From: Thunnus maccoyii
Lineage: Eukaryota; Chordata; Actinopteri; Scombriformes; Scombridae
Assembly (NCBI RefSeq): GCF_910596095.1
Contig: NC_056539.1
Location: forward strand, 9,994,501 to 10,058,500
DNA length: 64,000 nucleotides
Direction of reading: 5' to 3'
Shown here one piece after another: positions 1 to 11,500 of the stretch. Under the pieces are notes generated by a model. It saw only the letters and a list, made by a program, of their open reading frames with translations. It was not told the origin of the DNA and searched no databases. The translations under genes and the position numbers were made by a program. The stretch's first letter is position 1. Each line of letters opens with the position of its first letter.

Positions 1-2095
1 TTTTGGCTCGATGAAAATAAAATGGCTGGCAAAATTTCCATCCATCAAACCATGTGGCCAGTACAAAATTTGTTGATAATGCCTATCAGTAAGAAACAGC
101 ATAAAAGTGTCCTGCATCAGTTCTATCTTGAATAATTATTAACCTTAATAGTGGAATGACTTGCTTATTAGATGTCCCCACAGTGATCTCACTGAGCCAC
201 CACATAAGAATTTGCTTCCACATCTTTACCACTAATAAAACACTGCACGGATACACAAGAGCCTAAGATCTTAAAGACAAACTCAGATTTTTTATGACCT
301 GTGTTGTGTGTCACAGTTTTGAACTTACACATCAGCATAGCAATGCACTCACCACTATCATTCTAGAGACTGTGAAAATAAATACTTGGCTGGAAACAGC
401 TTTATAATTATTAAATCCAACAGGGCCAAAGAAATACAAGCCTCACAGCAGCTATTTGGTGGTCTACATAAACACTTAAAGTTAGTATCTTTTGCACAGC
501 AGATCAACTTCCACATTCAACCTGCAGTTTGACCCAGATGTCTTACTTGTAAAGTGTGCATGCGCCCTACCCTTTTGTTTACTGACCTAGCTAATGCAAC
601 TGTGAAGAATAAGAAGTCATGTAGATGGCCTGAATGATGCACAAAAATGTTTTACTGAAACAACAAGCTTGTATGTCATTGACTTCATTGGACTCTATTG
701 AAATGCTCCAGTGAAGACTTCTGGTCCAAAATATCTACAATGACAAAGGTTTGTATATTATGTTAAACATCTGTAGGTGCACTATCTAGAACTACAATGC
801 TTATTCTCCTTTAGTATGTATTCTACATTGGCTGTGAACAGGCATATCAATTAAATCACCACTCCTCACAGATACAGTACTACTGTAGTACATAGCTCGG
901 CCCGTACAGACAAAATGTTGTATCATACCATTACTTGAACTGATTTGGACATGTTCCGTATCTACCACGTAATCTTCACTTTGATCAGGGTCAGTGCAAG
1001 AGGCTTCTTCTAGCATCTCTACAATTACTTACTGTTGTTGGTCTGATAAACACAAAGCATGGAGAAAGATAAGGCTCGGCTGCCACTTAAGAATATTGTG
1101 GTTGTCCAAAGTCAGGTCATCAGTATCATGAGATGATCTCCCTTGAGAGTTGTTGGTTATTTCATTAAATACACAAGAAACTGGACGGTGGCTATGTTTC
1201 CCATTGACTGAGTGCTTCAGTGCTTAGATTCAATGCACAAGTTAAACATTTGCTATTGCAAATGCCAGTTGAAAGTATACACATGGGACCAGTTTGGGGG
1301 GACTGACTGATGAGCTGTATGAAATGCAAAGTTTGGTATCACTTTTATTAAATCAGTTTAGAGCCAAGCAGGTCACAACATAGAAATCATTAACATCTCT
1401 TTTTTGTTGAGCCTTGCAACAGATATTTCCACTAGATCTCTGATCAGGCCTTAGTCACTGACTGCTCAATCAATAAGCCCTACTCCAATCAATATATGTC
1501 TGAATAGGCCTCCCTAAAACTAGCCAGATGTAGACCCATTCCTTTCAAGGGATGAATGTATAGAAATCAATACATGTAGCCTTTTAGCAATCTTACACAT
1601 CTTCAGATAAGAGATCATGAGCCATACACTCTCCAAATCTGCCAAACCCCTGAATGTGCACACTCACACAGAAAAAATGTGCTCCTTTAAGGGGCATATT
1701 TGTTGGATCTGCAAGATCTCATGGCTAAAGAGGAAAGCATTGTGCTCATCTGTACACACAACCCCACATACCATGACATATGAGTATAAAACGTAGTATA
1801 TCGCCACACCTAGTTCAATTCAGTGAAAAAGAAACCAAACGTGATGACAGCCAAACGTGTAGTGTCGTTTTGTTCCTGTAAATCAGTGCTACTGAGGAGT
1901 CTGCAGGCCATCCGTCTCCATGAATCAAACTGCTGGTGGGCTGGGTGGCTCATACCGGCAGGGAATACAGGCCCCTTTTTCGCCCGGAACTCAACCAGAC
2001 CGGGCACAAATTACAGTTTAATTTGCTCAAAACGCATGAACGAAAATGTCAACACATTCATCTAGCCAGCAGGACAGAGTTTGACGTCTAATGTG
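1..2095. other. gene-poor flank with one possible exon
   Basis: No gene that I recognise. The minus strand has a 71-codon open frame at 1016-801 starting MLEEASCTDPDQ and rich in acidic residues. It is preceded by an AG and has an internal GT after the residues QISSSN, so it could be a first coding exon of a gene reading leftwards out of the window. The CpG-rich patch to the right would then be its promoter. This is inference only; I cannot name the protein. The rest is AT-rich sequence without visible structure. Confidence 0.3.
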
Positions 2096-2099
2096 TAGC

Positions 2100-2690
2100 G
2101 TGGTGCTGTTAGATAGCAGGCCGCCAGCTCGCATCGTTTAGCATAGTTTCGTTTCTCACTAGTCGCCATCACATCCACTTCCAGCCCTTCAGTGGCCAAA
2201 GCATGCTAACCAGCTAACGTTGTGTGAGCACCAACACATCAGCCACTGTGCAAAACTTCAAAAAATTCAGCTTGCATGACACGCAGACCCACCTGCCACC
2301 GCCGGTGCCTTCTTTGTCCTTTCGCTTGTCGTACAGCTTGACTTCTGGATCCGGTTTCGGCCTGGTTTGCGGTGGACGAATATGAGTCTGGCCGGCAGAT
2401 TACAAAAGCTGGCTAGCCCGCTAACGACGGTTAGCTGCTCTGCTCGTTGGCTGCCAACAAACCGCTCTCCACATGCACGGCTTCTGTTTTTGTGTCTTCT
2501 GCGCCGTTTCAAGCCGCCAGTCTGTCCTTGTCGGTTCGGCCGTTACTGTGGGAACCGGTGCGCGGGCGTCCCGTGGTTCCGTGTGTCTCTCCGCACCCGT
2601 TACCTGGTGCCACACCGTTTTTCTAGTTGAGTGAGGCCCCGCTCGAGCCGCGGCCTGTCGCACAATCAAAGATGGCAGATTGTAGTTGCC
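2100..2690. promoter_or_regulatory. CpG-rich promoter-like island
   Basis: This is the most GC- and CpG-rich stretch in the left half of the window, in sharp contrast to its AT-rich surroundings. Near its right edge (about 2669-2680) is an AAGATGGC core resembling a YY1 site, often found at housekeeping-gene starts. On the minus strand a GGTGGCAG|GTGGGT donor-like site occurs near 2290, so a transcript could start near 2670 and run left towards the possible exon at 1016-801. Open frames inside are short and overlap on both strands, as expected in GC-rich DNA, so none is called. Confidence 0.45.
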
Positions 2691-2879
2691 AGATTGATCC
2701 TCTCATATCCCCCTTTCAAAGCCTCTAACGTCTGTACAGGTGTTCAGTCACACATCAACATACCACATTCACCGTAGATTCAGACACCGAAATTCAGCTT
2801 TCTTTACAGATGACAAATATATTAATTACTTGTTGACATGGTTGACATCAATGACATTAATATTTCATATAAATCTACA

Positions 2880-3146
2880 TTATCAAAGTGTCAGGTGATG
2901 TAAATTATCATACATTTACATTTTTACATTTTATACATACATTTTTAAACACAAAACCATAAAGATGTTTTACTTTTAATATATACACAAACATGAACTG
3001 AAAATATGAACACTCAACTGTTGTTGGTGTTGTGTGAAAAGTGTGATGTGATACTGGAGTACAATTTGGCGAGTCCATTCTACATCACAAGTGTTTATAG
3101 CTTATAGTCTTTTTGGGTTAAGGGTAGGCTTAAATTCATTTAAAAT
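2880..3146 (+). repeat. direct repeat, copy 1 (about 260 bp)
   Basis: It aligns end to end with 3391-3632. Shared blocks include ATCAAAGTGT, TTTTACTTTTAATATATACA, GGAGTACAATTTGGC and TTGGGTTAAG, separated by small indels and substitutions, roughly 80-85 percent identity by eye. It is a local duplication or two insertions of one unknown repeat. Confidence 0.75.
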
Positions 3147-3269
3147 ATATAAAGTAACATACCATTTTTTACTCATTTAATATTTACCTCAGCACTCTTC
3201 ACTTCTTTGAACTGTTTGTGTCCTGTTTACAGTTCACAGAAACGTTTCACCTGTATATAGTCATTCCTT

Positions 3270-3390
3270 GTGTATATTTCTGAAGATTGTTGTGTTGTTA
3301 TTCTGTGTAAGTACACTGAGAGCCACTAAACCAGAGTCAAATTCCTTGTATGCGTAAACATTCTTGGCCTATAAAGATGATTCTGATACA
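3270..3390 (+). repeat. LINE 3'-tail-like fragment
   Basis: The stretch (...GTCAAATTCCTTGTATGCGT... ending GATGATTCTGATA) resembles the 3' untranslated end common to fish non-LTR retrotransposons, where a short GATTCTGA-type motif closes the element. It separates the two copies of the 250-bp direct repeat. Family assignment is from memory of the motif, not from a search. Confidence 0.4.
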
Positions 3391-3632
3391 TTATCAAAGT
3401 GTTAATCAATGTAAATTAACATACATTTAACCACACAAAGCCAAAAATATGTTTTACTTTTAATATATACAATATAAACTGAAAATGCGAACCCTCAGCT
3501 GTGGTTGATGTTGTGTGAAATGTGTGATGTTATACTGGAGTACAATTTGGCAAGTCTATTCTACATTACAAGTGTTTACAGCCTGTAGCCTATATTTTTT
3601 TGGGTTAAGAGTAGGCCTAAATTCATCTAAAT
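3391..3632 (+). repeat. direct repeat, copy 2 (about 240 bp)
   Basis: Second copy of the 2880-3146 repeat in the same orientation, starting 511 bp downstream of the first. It lacks a short stretch of the first copy near its start. Confidence 0.75.
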
Positions 3633-3739
3633 GAGTGAATGAAGCCAGTTGTTGCTGTGTTACGGTTAGATATAGGCTATGCTGCTATTTTCTTTTAGAA
3701 AATACAACAAGAACAAAGTTTAGGATCATCCTAAAATAT

Positions 3740-4080
3740 AAAGAACAATCCCCTCAATAATCTCTTTAGTGGACTGAACAGCTCTTTTAGTGCATGGCTG
3801 CTTATGCCCAGATGATCAACAGAACGATTGAGAAGGTCCTTTGTGCCTGCTGCTGTGAAGTTTTTCAATGACATTAAGTGGCCTCTCTGATTATTTATTA
3901 CTGCTGGCTGTTAGCTCTTTTTTTACACTTTATTTGCTCTGTGAAGCTTTTATTGCCTTGTGTTTTGTCATACACATCACTTATCCATGTGTCCGGTGCT
4001 GTCTTTCAGACTGACTTACCGTTCTATCATGTTTTTGATGTCTTTGTTCTATGTTTTTTCCACTTGTCGTATGTATTGTC
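3740..4080 (+). mobile_element. LINE (non-LTR retrotransposon) 3' end, decayed
   Basis: Around 3815-3875 one frame reads STERLRRSFVPAAVKFFND, the typical C-terminus of fish LINE reverse-transcriptase proteins (family motif RRSFVP-AVKLYN). An AT-rich 3' untranslated segment follows and runs into the CTAT microsatellite, which may be the expanded tail of the element. Only the last part of ORF2 remains, so this is a 5'-truncated dead insertion. Confidence 0.6.

Positions 4081-4143
<63 letters not shown>
4081..4143 (+). repeat. (CTAT)n microsatellite
   Basis: About 15 uninterrupted tetranucleotide units directly after the LINE 3' end. Confidence 0.95.
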
Positions 4144-4186
4144 AGTAGTCCTAGAAAGTATAAGATGATACAGTTTTATAAACGAG

Positions 4187-4528
4187 GTGTTTAACTGTGC
4201 AACTATACAAACAGCTGAATTAAAAAGAAAAGTGTATGCTCAAATTATAGCCTATCAAATTTTTATCTCAAATCTTTGTAATCCCTCGAATGACGTTCAT
4301 ATCGTGGGCATCTCCGAACCTGGCAACCCAAATGTTTACGAGTCACGCGTGGACGAATCTTGTTCCGGGGTCTACCGGTGGTTTACTACCGGCGGTTGGT
4401 TTAAAGTCTATCTCAAACTAAATTCAGTAAACAGGTTTTATTCTCCATTTTTAGAATACATTTCCGTAGGCTATAGATATCAACGTGCTGACGTTACCGC
4501 TCCCTCTCTCCCTGTCTATGATATCTAG
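4187..4528 (+). other. CpG-bearing open frame of unknown status
   Basis: A 113-codon open frame covers a patch (about 4280-4510) with many CpG dinucleotides, unusual in this AT-rich flank. The predicted peptide resembles no family I know and has no upstream promoter or splice signals that I can defend. It may be an unmethylated regulatory patch or a remnant of an old insertion; I do not call it a gene. Confidence 0.2.
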
Positions 4529-4549
4529 CTAGTTTGATTGATTGGGTTT

Positions 4550-6290
4550 TATGAATTCCAAATCGATACTCTATAGCCTAGTTAAGCGTATTAAAATTCA
4601 CATACCTGATTCCATAGATATAACGACAAAATACCTCCAATCAATGACAAACAGCAAACCTATATTCATAAAGAACAATAAAAAAGTAATCAACGCACCT
4701 CTACCTAACCTTGAATGAATATTGATTAGGGATAATTTTAACACTGCCCCCCCCCTCCAAAACAGAACAACTAGTAAAATTGTTTAAAATATTATTGGTC
4801 CACAAATGGAGTGCATGGCAAAACCAATCAAGCCTACTGTTTTCAAGATTTTTACACTAACAAAGCCAGTGGTGAACTTATTGATGATGGGGTGAAAATC
4901 CGTTGAACAAGGCTGTGTCAGTGTCTCTGCTGCTCTACATGTTTCAGTCAATTTAATAATAAAAAAAAACAACATGCACAAAATAGGCTCACCTCTTCCT
5001 GCACCATATTGATTGGTATTGATGCTTTGTAATTTCATGTCTTTCTTATTTACGGGCAATCGTGCCACAAAACTATGTCTTCCTTAAAAAAGAAAACAGT
5101 CTCAAATACGGACTTGGATTACATGAGACTGAAAGAGATCCCAGAGGGAGATTTGTAATCATTTCACAAAGGAGTGTAGCTCATGAAGCTTTTTCAAACC
5201 TGATATCAGGTAGATTTTAAAGCCACCATCAGGGGGCATCATTGACCAATGTACATCATATTAATAATAATTTACTGAAGTCCAGTGCCCAGGAACAATT
5301 TTGAAGTACTTCTATATAGTATAGAAGTAGATAGACCTTTGTCCAACATTACCCTAAAATGAGGAAATTATATTTATTAAAGCACTATTGCACAGTTGTA
5401 GTTACTTCATATTTTCCACATAAAAAAGCATCACTTTAGTTTAAATAAACTGTATACAAAATACACACAAAACATTAAATTCTTCACTTACTGGGCTGTG
5501 TACTTTTACTTTTTTTTACATTTATATCTATTTGAATTAATTTGCTTTTTTTTGCTTTGCTTTTACTTAAGTAAAGATGCAAATATTTCTTTCCCCTCTT
5601 GAATTTGCAATTTCTATGGTCACTATGTTAATTATTATAAGGAGCATCTTCCTCGTAGCAAGTCAGCAATGTATTATACATTCTTAATCACAACAGATAT
5701 TAATTAACAACATTTATGCCTTTATCCTGTCCAACAGTGTGGACAAACATGACTTATTTAAACAAATCTTTCATAGCCACAGAAAAAAAAGATTTGATTC
5801 AGTTGGCTGAGTATTAAAATACCAGTGGATTCATCTGAGAGTGATAAAAGGTTCCAGTGTTGTGATTTCTACTGGTAGGTTTTACTTTTCATTTCAGTGC
5901 ATTTAGATAATAATAGGGTATCAAAATGTATGTGTTAAGCCTTCAACATAACTTATATCTAAGCTCTTTGTTGTCAAGTGACAATTTGTCAAAAATTGAT
6001 TTGTCGACATCTACAGTCCAGTTAAATTGGTGAAGTGGAACTATTGTCTTATTAAAAGGAATGACAGGGTTAATCACAATAATCAGATATCACTGTGAAC
6101 AGTTCACACTATTTTATGTCAATATACATCCACCAACTGTGTTTTTCTGTGTTGAAGGAAGCAACTGGTCTATGGATTTAAACCCTGTCATGATCATTTA
6201 AAAGAGTGATGTTAATGTAACATATAAATGTAAAAACAATTTCAGCACATTAACATCAGTTTTATTGGAAAGTACTGTAATAGTCTGTGT
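4550..6290. other. spacer without recognisable genes
   Basis: AT-rich sequence with homopolymer runs (poly-C near 4747, T-rich near 5510-5565). I see no splice-flanked open frame or repeat with clear ends. Confidence 0.6.
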
Positions 6291-6294
6291 GAAA

Positions 6295-6295
<1 letters not shown>

Positions 6296-6338
<43 letters not shown>
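6296..6338 (+). repeat. (TG)n microsatellite
   Basis: About 20 GT dinucleotide units immediately left of the transcript-like segment at 6400-7205. Confidence 0.95.
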
Positions 6339-6340
<2 letters not shown>

Positions 6341-6399
6341 CATAGACATGAGTTCTCGATCATCGACTCAACAATCAGATTTTCTCTGCAGACTTCACA

Positions 6400-7205
6400 C
6401 CCTCTTCAAACAGAACTCACTCTGCTCATTTGTGCCTTGAGGATCAACTTATTTATGGTTGGTTGGTTGTTGTGTTTAGAGATGTACAGCAGCACCAAAA
6501 TACCTTGGCAGTTCATTGAAGGGAGCTGAGGAATGTACAGACCCCTCAGGGTGAGTGAGTTTTTTTTACTGGACTTCACATTTTCAGATGTAGTTAAAAC
6601 TCCGAATAACAACTAATGAGCAATATTATCTTATTTTCTTCAAAGGTGCTATTTGACACACCCATATATGAGTGGGCTCAGCAAGTCTTCAAGGTAAGAC
6701 CCACTATAATGTCAAGTCCACACTAATATAAAATGCCAGTTAAAATCTCATTAATTGTGCCTTGTAATTCAACATAAAGACATGTGATCTCTTGTATGTT
6801 CTTTAGATTGCACTGGTGGCAGAAATGTTGAGACTTCAGCAGAGAAAACAGCTCCCATCTGCTGTGAGATGAAACCATGAACCAAAAAGCCAAACAGAGA
6901 ACCAGACTCTGCTGAGGTTCCTCCTCCACCTCCTCTGACGCCTCCAACTAAAGCTCCAGTTGCTTCAGTCCCTGAGGATGAGAACATGAACAATGAACCT
7001 ATCAGAGAACGAGACTCTACTGCTCTCTCACCTCCTCTGACCCGTCCTCCTGCTGAACCTCCAGTCCAGACCAAAATGAAGAAGAAGGGTGGAGTCAAAC
7101 TTTCTGCTGCTGCCTGCCTGAGGACGAGGACCGAACCCATTTCTGTCTTATTATTGTTGTCCATGGTGTTAATGTTAATGTTGAAAACAATAAATTCATT
7201 GATGT
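6400..7205 (+). other. spliced-looking small transcript, unknown product
   Basis: Exon-like signals occur in order on the plus strand. A GG|GTGAGT donor lies near 6551. A mini-exon 6646-6693 has an AAAG acceptor and an AAG|GTAAGA donor. A last exon begins after CTTTAG near 6806 and ends at an AATAAA signal (7189-7194). The mini-exon can read VLFDTPIYEWAQQVFK. In the last exon the longest open stretch is Pro- and Thr-rich with two similar blocks (APVASVPEDEN and PPAEPPVQTK), then Lys-rich, then a hydrophobic C-terminus (ISVLLLLSMVLMLMLK) like a membrane or GPI-type tail. The phases of mini-exon and last exon do not join into this frame. It is therefore either a lineage-specific gene whose 5' exons I miss, a non-coding RNA, or a decaying gene. 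Confidence 0.3.
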
Positions 7206-7214
7206 ACTGAAGTC

Positions 7215-8575
7215 AGTCAGTTTAATTTACTGTGAACTAATGCAACTTAAGATGAAGAAATCATCAAACAGGAAGTGTAAGTTGGAGTCATGGTATTTTA
7301 CAGGACAGCTTGGTCCTTATAAAGGTCTATGTTGTTATTATAAAAAAAATCTGATTCTGAAAACAATAATTTTTCAGGTGGGCATACACAAACAATCACA
7401 GATAACAATAAATCAAGGAGCCTAGGGCTATTATTGATATTTGAGATATCCAAAAATCCAATGATGTTATAATGACATATCCTAAACCATCTTTACTGAA
7501 ACATAGAACACTTTTGACAAACATTCATCAAATTAGTTTTTTTTTTTCAGGATTTTTTAGAAACATGGACTAGACCAGACAGTTAGACACTAAACTTGTG
7601 CTCTCTGGTGGACAAACTATGTCACAGCAACACCGTTTTTGAATAATCTGAAACATTCAGTGTCTTTGGCATTTTTGTACTTTTTGGCCGATTTATCGAC
7701 CTGTCTCTACATAAATAGACAGAAAAGGTAACAAATGAGCCACCTGAGGCAGAGAGACGTGGATCCACCACCCTTCTGACCTACCTGGAGACACATTGGA
7801 AGCTCCAAGAGGAAGAAAACCATGTTTTTGAAAATACATGTATATTTCTAAATAAAAGACAAAGAAGATACAGAGACTTTGAGCCGGTATTGTATCACTG
7901 TTTATTGTTGTAGTTATCAGTTGTTGCACTCTCTGCAGGGAGTTACATGTGGTTTTCCATTATCATTATTATTACTATCATTGGCTATTGTAGAATGTGT
8001 CAGGTTAGTGCAAGTTATAGATAAACAAATACTGTAAGGAAATATATATATTTTTTCAAATTAAAGAAAATGATTCACGTGAAAAGACAAAGGATGTAAT
8101 AGTGATCTATACATATAGATCTATACTTGGTTTCAGCCATGAAATATATAGAAGAATCACAGATTTTTCTTGATTATCTAACTCATGTTTCATTTTTGAC
8201 AAACTGTTTAGTTAGTTAGTTTACATCGATTTTCTAATATGTTCGATTGAAATCAGAAACCACACAAAAGCATTAGACACATTTCTGCCCAAAGTACTGC
8301 ACCATACAGGTGAGTGTTAAATCATTTTAAAGGATGACCCAGATCCTAGCAATCACACAATGTAATATGTTGAATATTTTTTAATATAGTATAACTTAAG
8401 TTGACCTTTGAAGGCATCATATAGTGGCATCGTGGACTCATGTACAGTCTCCTTGTATTTGTCCATTTCAGGAGAGGGGGTGCTATTATATAAAACTACA
8501 TTCATGTGTGTAAATGTGTTAGAAGACTGATCACAGCTGAATTGGTTTGAGTATTAATTGCACATCACTGAGCAG
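7215..8575. other. 3' flank of FMO-A
   Basis: No gene recognised. On the minus strand, possible poly(A) signals for FMO-A are an ATTAAA at about 8379-8384 and an AATAAA near 7901-7906. The nearer one gives a 3' UTR of about 200 nt. Confidence 0.5.
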
Positions 8576-11500
8576 TCAGTACACCTTTATCCTGTCCAAC
8601 AGTGCTGTGGGATCTTGTAGGAAAGCTTGAAGGCTGTTCCTGTTAATGTATGCAGCCAAACCCACAACAGCAGCTGACAGAAACAGAAGCCACTTCAGTG
8701 ACCTCTTGGCTTTGGGCTCATCACAGGGCCTGGTCTGCATGGGTTGAGCCACTCTCTCCCACTGAGTGAGGATGGCCTGGCGGGCCCCAGCCCACTTTTT
8801 TGGCCCTCTGAGACGATATTGGTACGGGGACCCGGGACCGAACATCACATTCAGTCCCAGCCTGGGATCAGTCAGCATCAGCCTCGGGATGCTGGGTCGA
8901 ACCCCCACCAGCTCTGCTATCTCATCCATGTAGGTCATATAGTCAACCTGGATAGTGTGTCTCAGACTGGTGACATACCTGAAAAAGAGACACGAGTTGA
9001 ACATGTTGTGGATAACAAGATTGGGTACGTTTCAGACCCCACATCTGTAAATAATCTCAAAGTTGCACTGCAGAACCTTTTAGCCATGGTCTCCTGCTTG
9101 CACTGGACATCTTTAAGCATTGCAGCCACTGAAGGAAGCTTGACGCAGCCTGTTTAAAGGAGACATTGTGATACAGTGATTTGCTTTCTTAAACACTAAA
9201 TACTAAAAATACTGTTGCACTTTTTACAGAAGCTGTGCTACCTTTAAAGACACGTGTGGCCCATCTGGCCTGCATCTCAGAGATGGGCATGATGGCTCCC
9301 AGTGGCTGTACTAGACCAATGATAGCCAGAGTGGGGAGATCTAGCTCAGGAGGAAACACATACTTGTACAGAGATGCTTTGTTCTCAGACACTGAGACCA
9401 CATGTGAGGCCAGGAATGGAAAGGAAAACTTGTAGCCTGTGGCAAAGACCTGCAAGATAGGTAACTCATCTCAGTCACACACACTACTGGCCCTCTGCAC
9501 TGCTGTCTATGGAAGTGTAAGGAAGGAAGAGGAACAGACAAACTGTTAGTGTGAGTGGGTGAGTGTCTATACACATATAACCTACCACCAGGTCAACATC
9601 TTCCACTACACTTCCATCGTCAAACTCCACACTGGACCCTTGAAATCTGCGGATGTTGGGTTTCACCTGAACTGTTCCAGATAGGATGCGGTTAGGCAGC
9701 TCATCGTTCACTGTGGGATGTTGGCTGAACAACCTGAGATTTAAATTCAGACTAATGAATAAAGGATTACAATCACATAAATACTGCAAGCATTTGGATT
9801 AAAACAAGCCTAAAAGCATAAAGGCATGATGCACAGGAAGGACATTTTGATAATTTTATAACTGTACTAGAGAGCCATACTAATAGTGAGGCTATAACTG
9901 TAAAGTTTGTCTTAAGGCAGTGCTCAATGAGAGGCTATAAGTCATTAAAATGAAAACAGTTCTATCCCCTTTTGAGCATGAACATGCTCAACTGAGTCCT
10001 TGGTAACTTGCACATTATCACAAGATATAATGTAAGTAAAGTTCAAGTTTTGAATTATAGAATTATCGAATTATAGAAGGTTAATCATTTGGTGATTGTG
10101 CTCAATAAATTCACGCCAATCTGTCAACTGAATCATGAATCATATAGAGACCATTAATAGCTACAACAAATTTCATGGATAGATGTTGTCAAGATATCGT
10201 CTTCTGTAGTAACATGAGGCAATGGCAAAGGTACATACAAACCAACAAACTGACATTGCAATTCTTAGTTTTTGCCATTTGGGGGGTAAAAACATGCTAT
10301 AGTTCAAAAGCTATTTTTCCAAGCTACACAATGCTATAGCTTTGATAGATATAATTGTAGAAAACAGATGTGAACAGAGTAATACAGTACCTGTGCTTTG
10401 GCTTTAGATTGTACAGACTATGGTCAAATCTTTGGTTGAGTCTTTTCTCTCCCAGATCACAGAAAACACCAAAGGGAAGGATTTTCTTTACAAATGTCAT
10501 TGCCCGACTAAACAACAAATCAATGGGCAAGCCATTGTCCCCAACTCTGTTCAGAATCCAGGCTCCCCTTCGAGTGCTCAGGTAAAGCTGAAAACATGAA
10601 GAGAGGACATGGAGGTTGGATCAGCTGTTCTCGTTTAGTATGAACAGTTTGAAAAATTGAATATTAGTGATTGTAAATACATTTCATTTCTCCAGTGTGT
10701 AACTTTGTGGTTGTGTGCCACTGTCACCATTGTCTCTAGCCAGACAGCCAAACATCAGAAAGAAAAGTCTGACATTTTGGGAGATGCAACATGATGATTA
10801 TTATTAAGTGTCTAATATTGAAATTTACAGCTAAATATAGAAAAACCTACTGAGTGTCTATCATATAGGGAGATGTAAATAAGTGAATGGGGGGACACAG
10901 CCCGTCTGCAGACAGGCAGAACTTGGCATGACAGAGGTAGCTTCATATAGTATGTACAGATATGAGAGTGGTATCAATCTTCTCATCTAACTCTCGGCAA
11001 GACAGCGAATATGTGTACTTCCCAAAATGTTGAAGTATTCGTTTAAGAAAACCTTTCAAATGAATCCAGCAAATGTTCTGCAGCTATGTGGTCATAAATG
11101 TAAATATCTGCCCATCTAAATGTGAAAACAAAGGTAAATTTGCAATAACTCTCTGTTGTAAATGTGCTGAATATCTTGCAGAGTTACAACCTGGTTCAAC
11201 ACTGATTTACAGCATTTACTGGACTTGTATGTGCATGCAGATTTACACATGACTAGACTGAATGTGTTCAACTTTAAATTTACTTCCAGATAATTTGGTT
11301 CATTGTTGATTTGTTTTACTCATCGTTTGACTGTAGGGCCGCTCATATCTTTCTGCACTCTGCTGGTGGAATAAAATGTTATCGTGACTGACAAATACAA
11401 TGAAAATAAGAAAAAAAGTGGGTTTTTTTTGCATTAAGCATGTCAAATGTACAAACAATCCAAGCACATATATCTGCTCTGTATGTATGTAACTCAGTCA

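Noticed and set aside
3878-4168. Open frame ending in an SIYLSIYL repeat
   Set aside because: Translation of the LINE 3' region and the CTAT microsatellite.
8744-9157. 137-codon plus-strand open frame opposite the FMO-A 3' exons
   Set aside because: Shadow of FMO-A exons 8 and 9; no known protein features and crosses real minus-strand splice sites.
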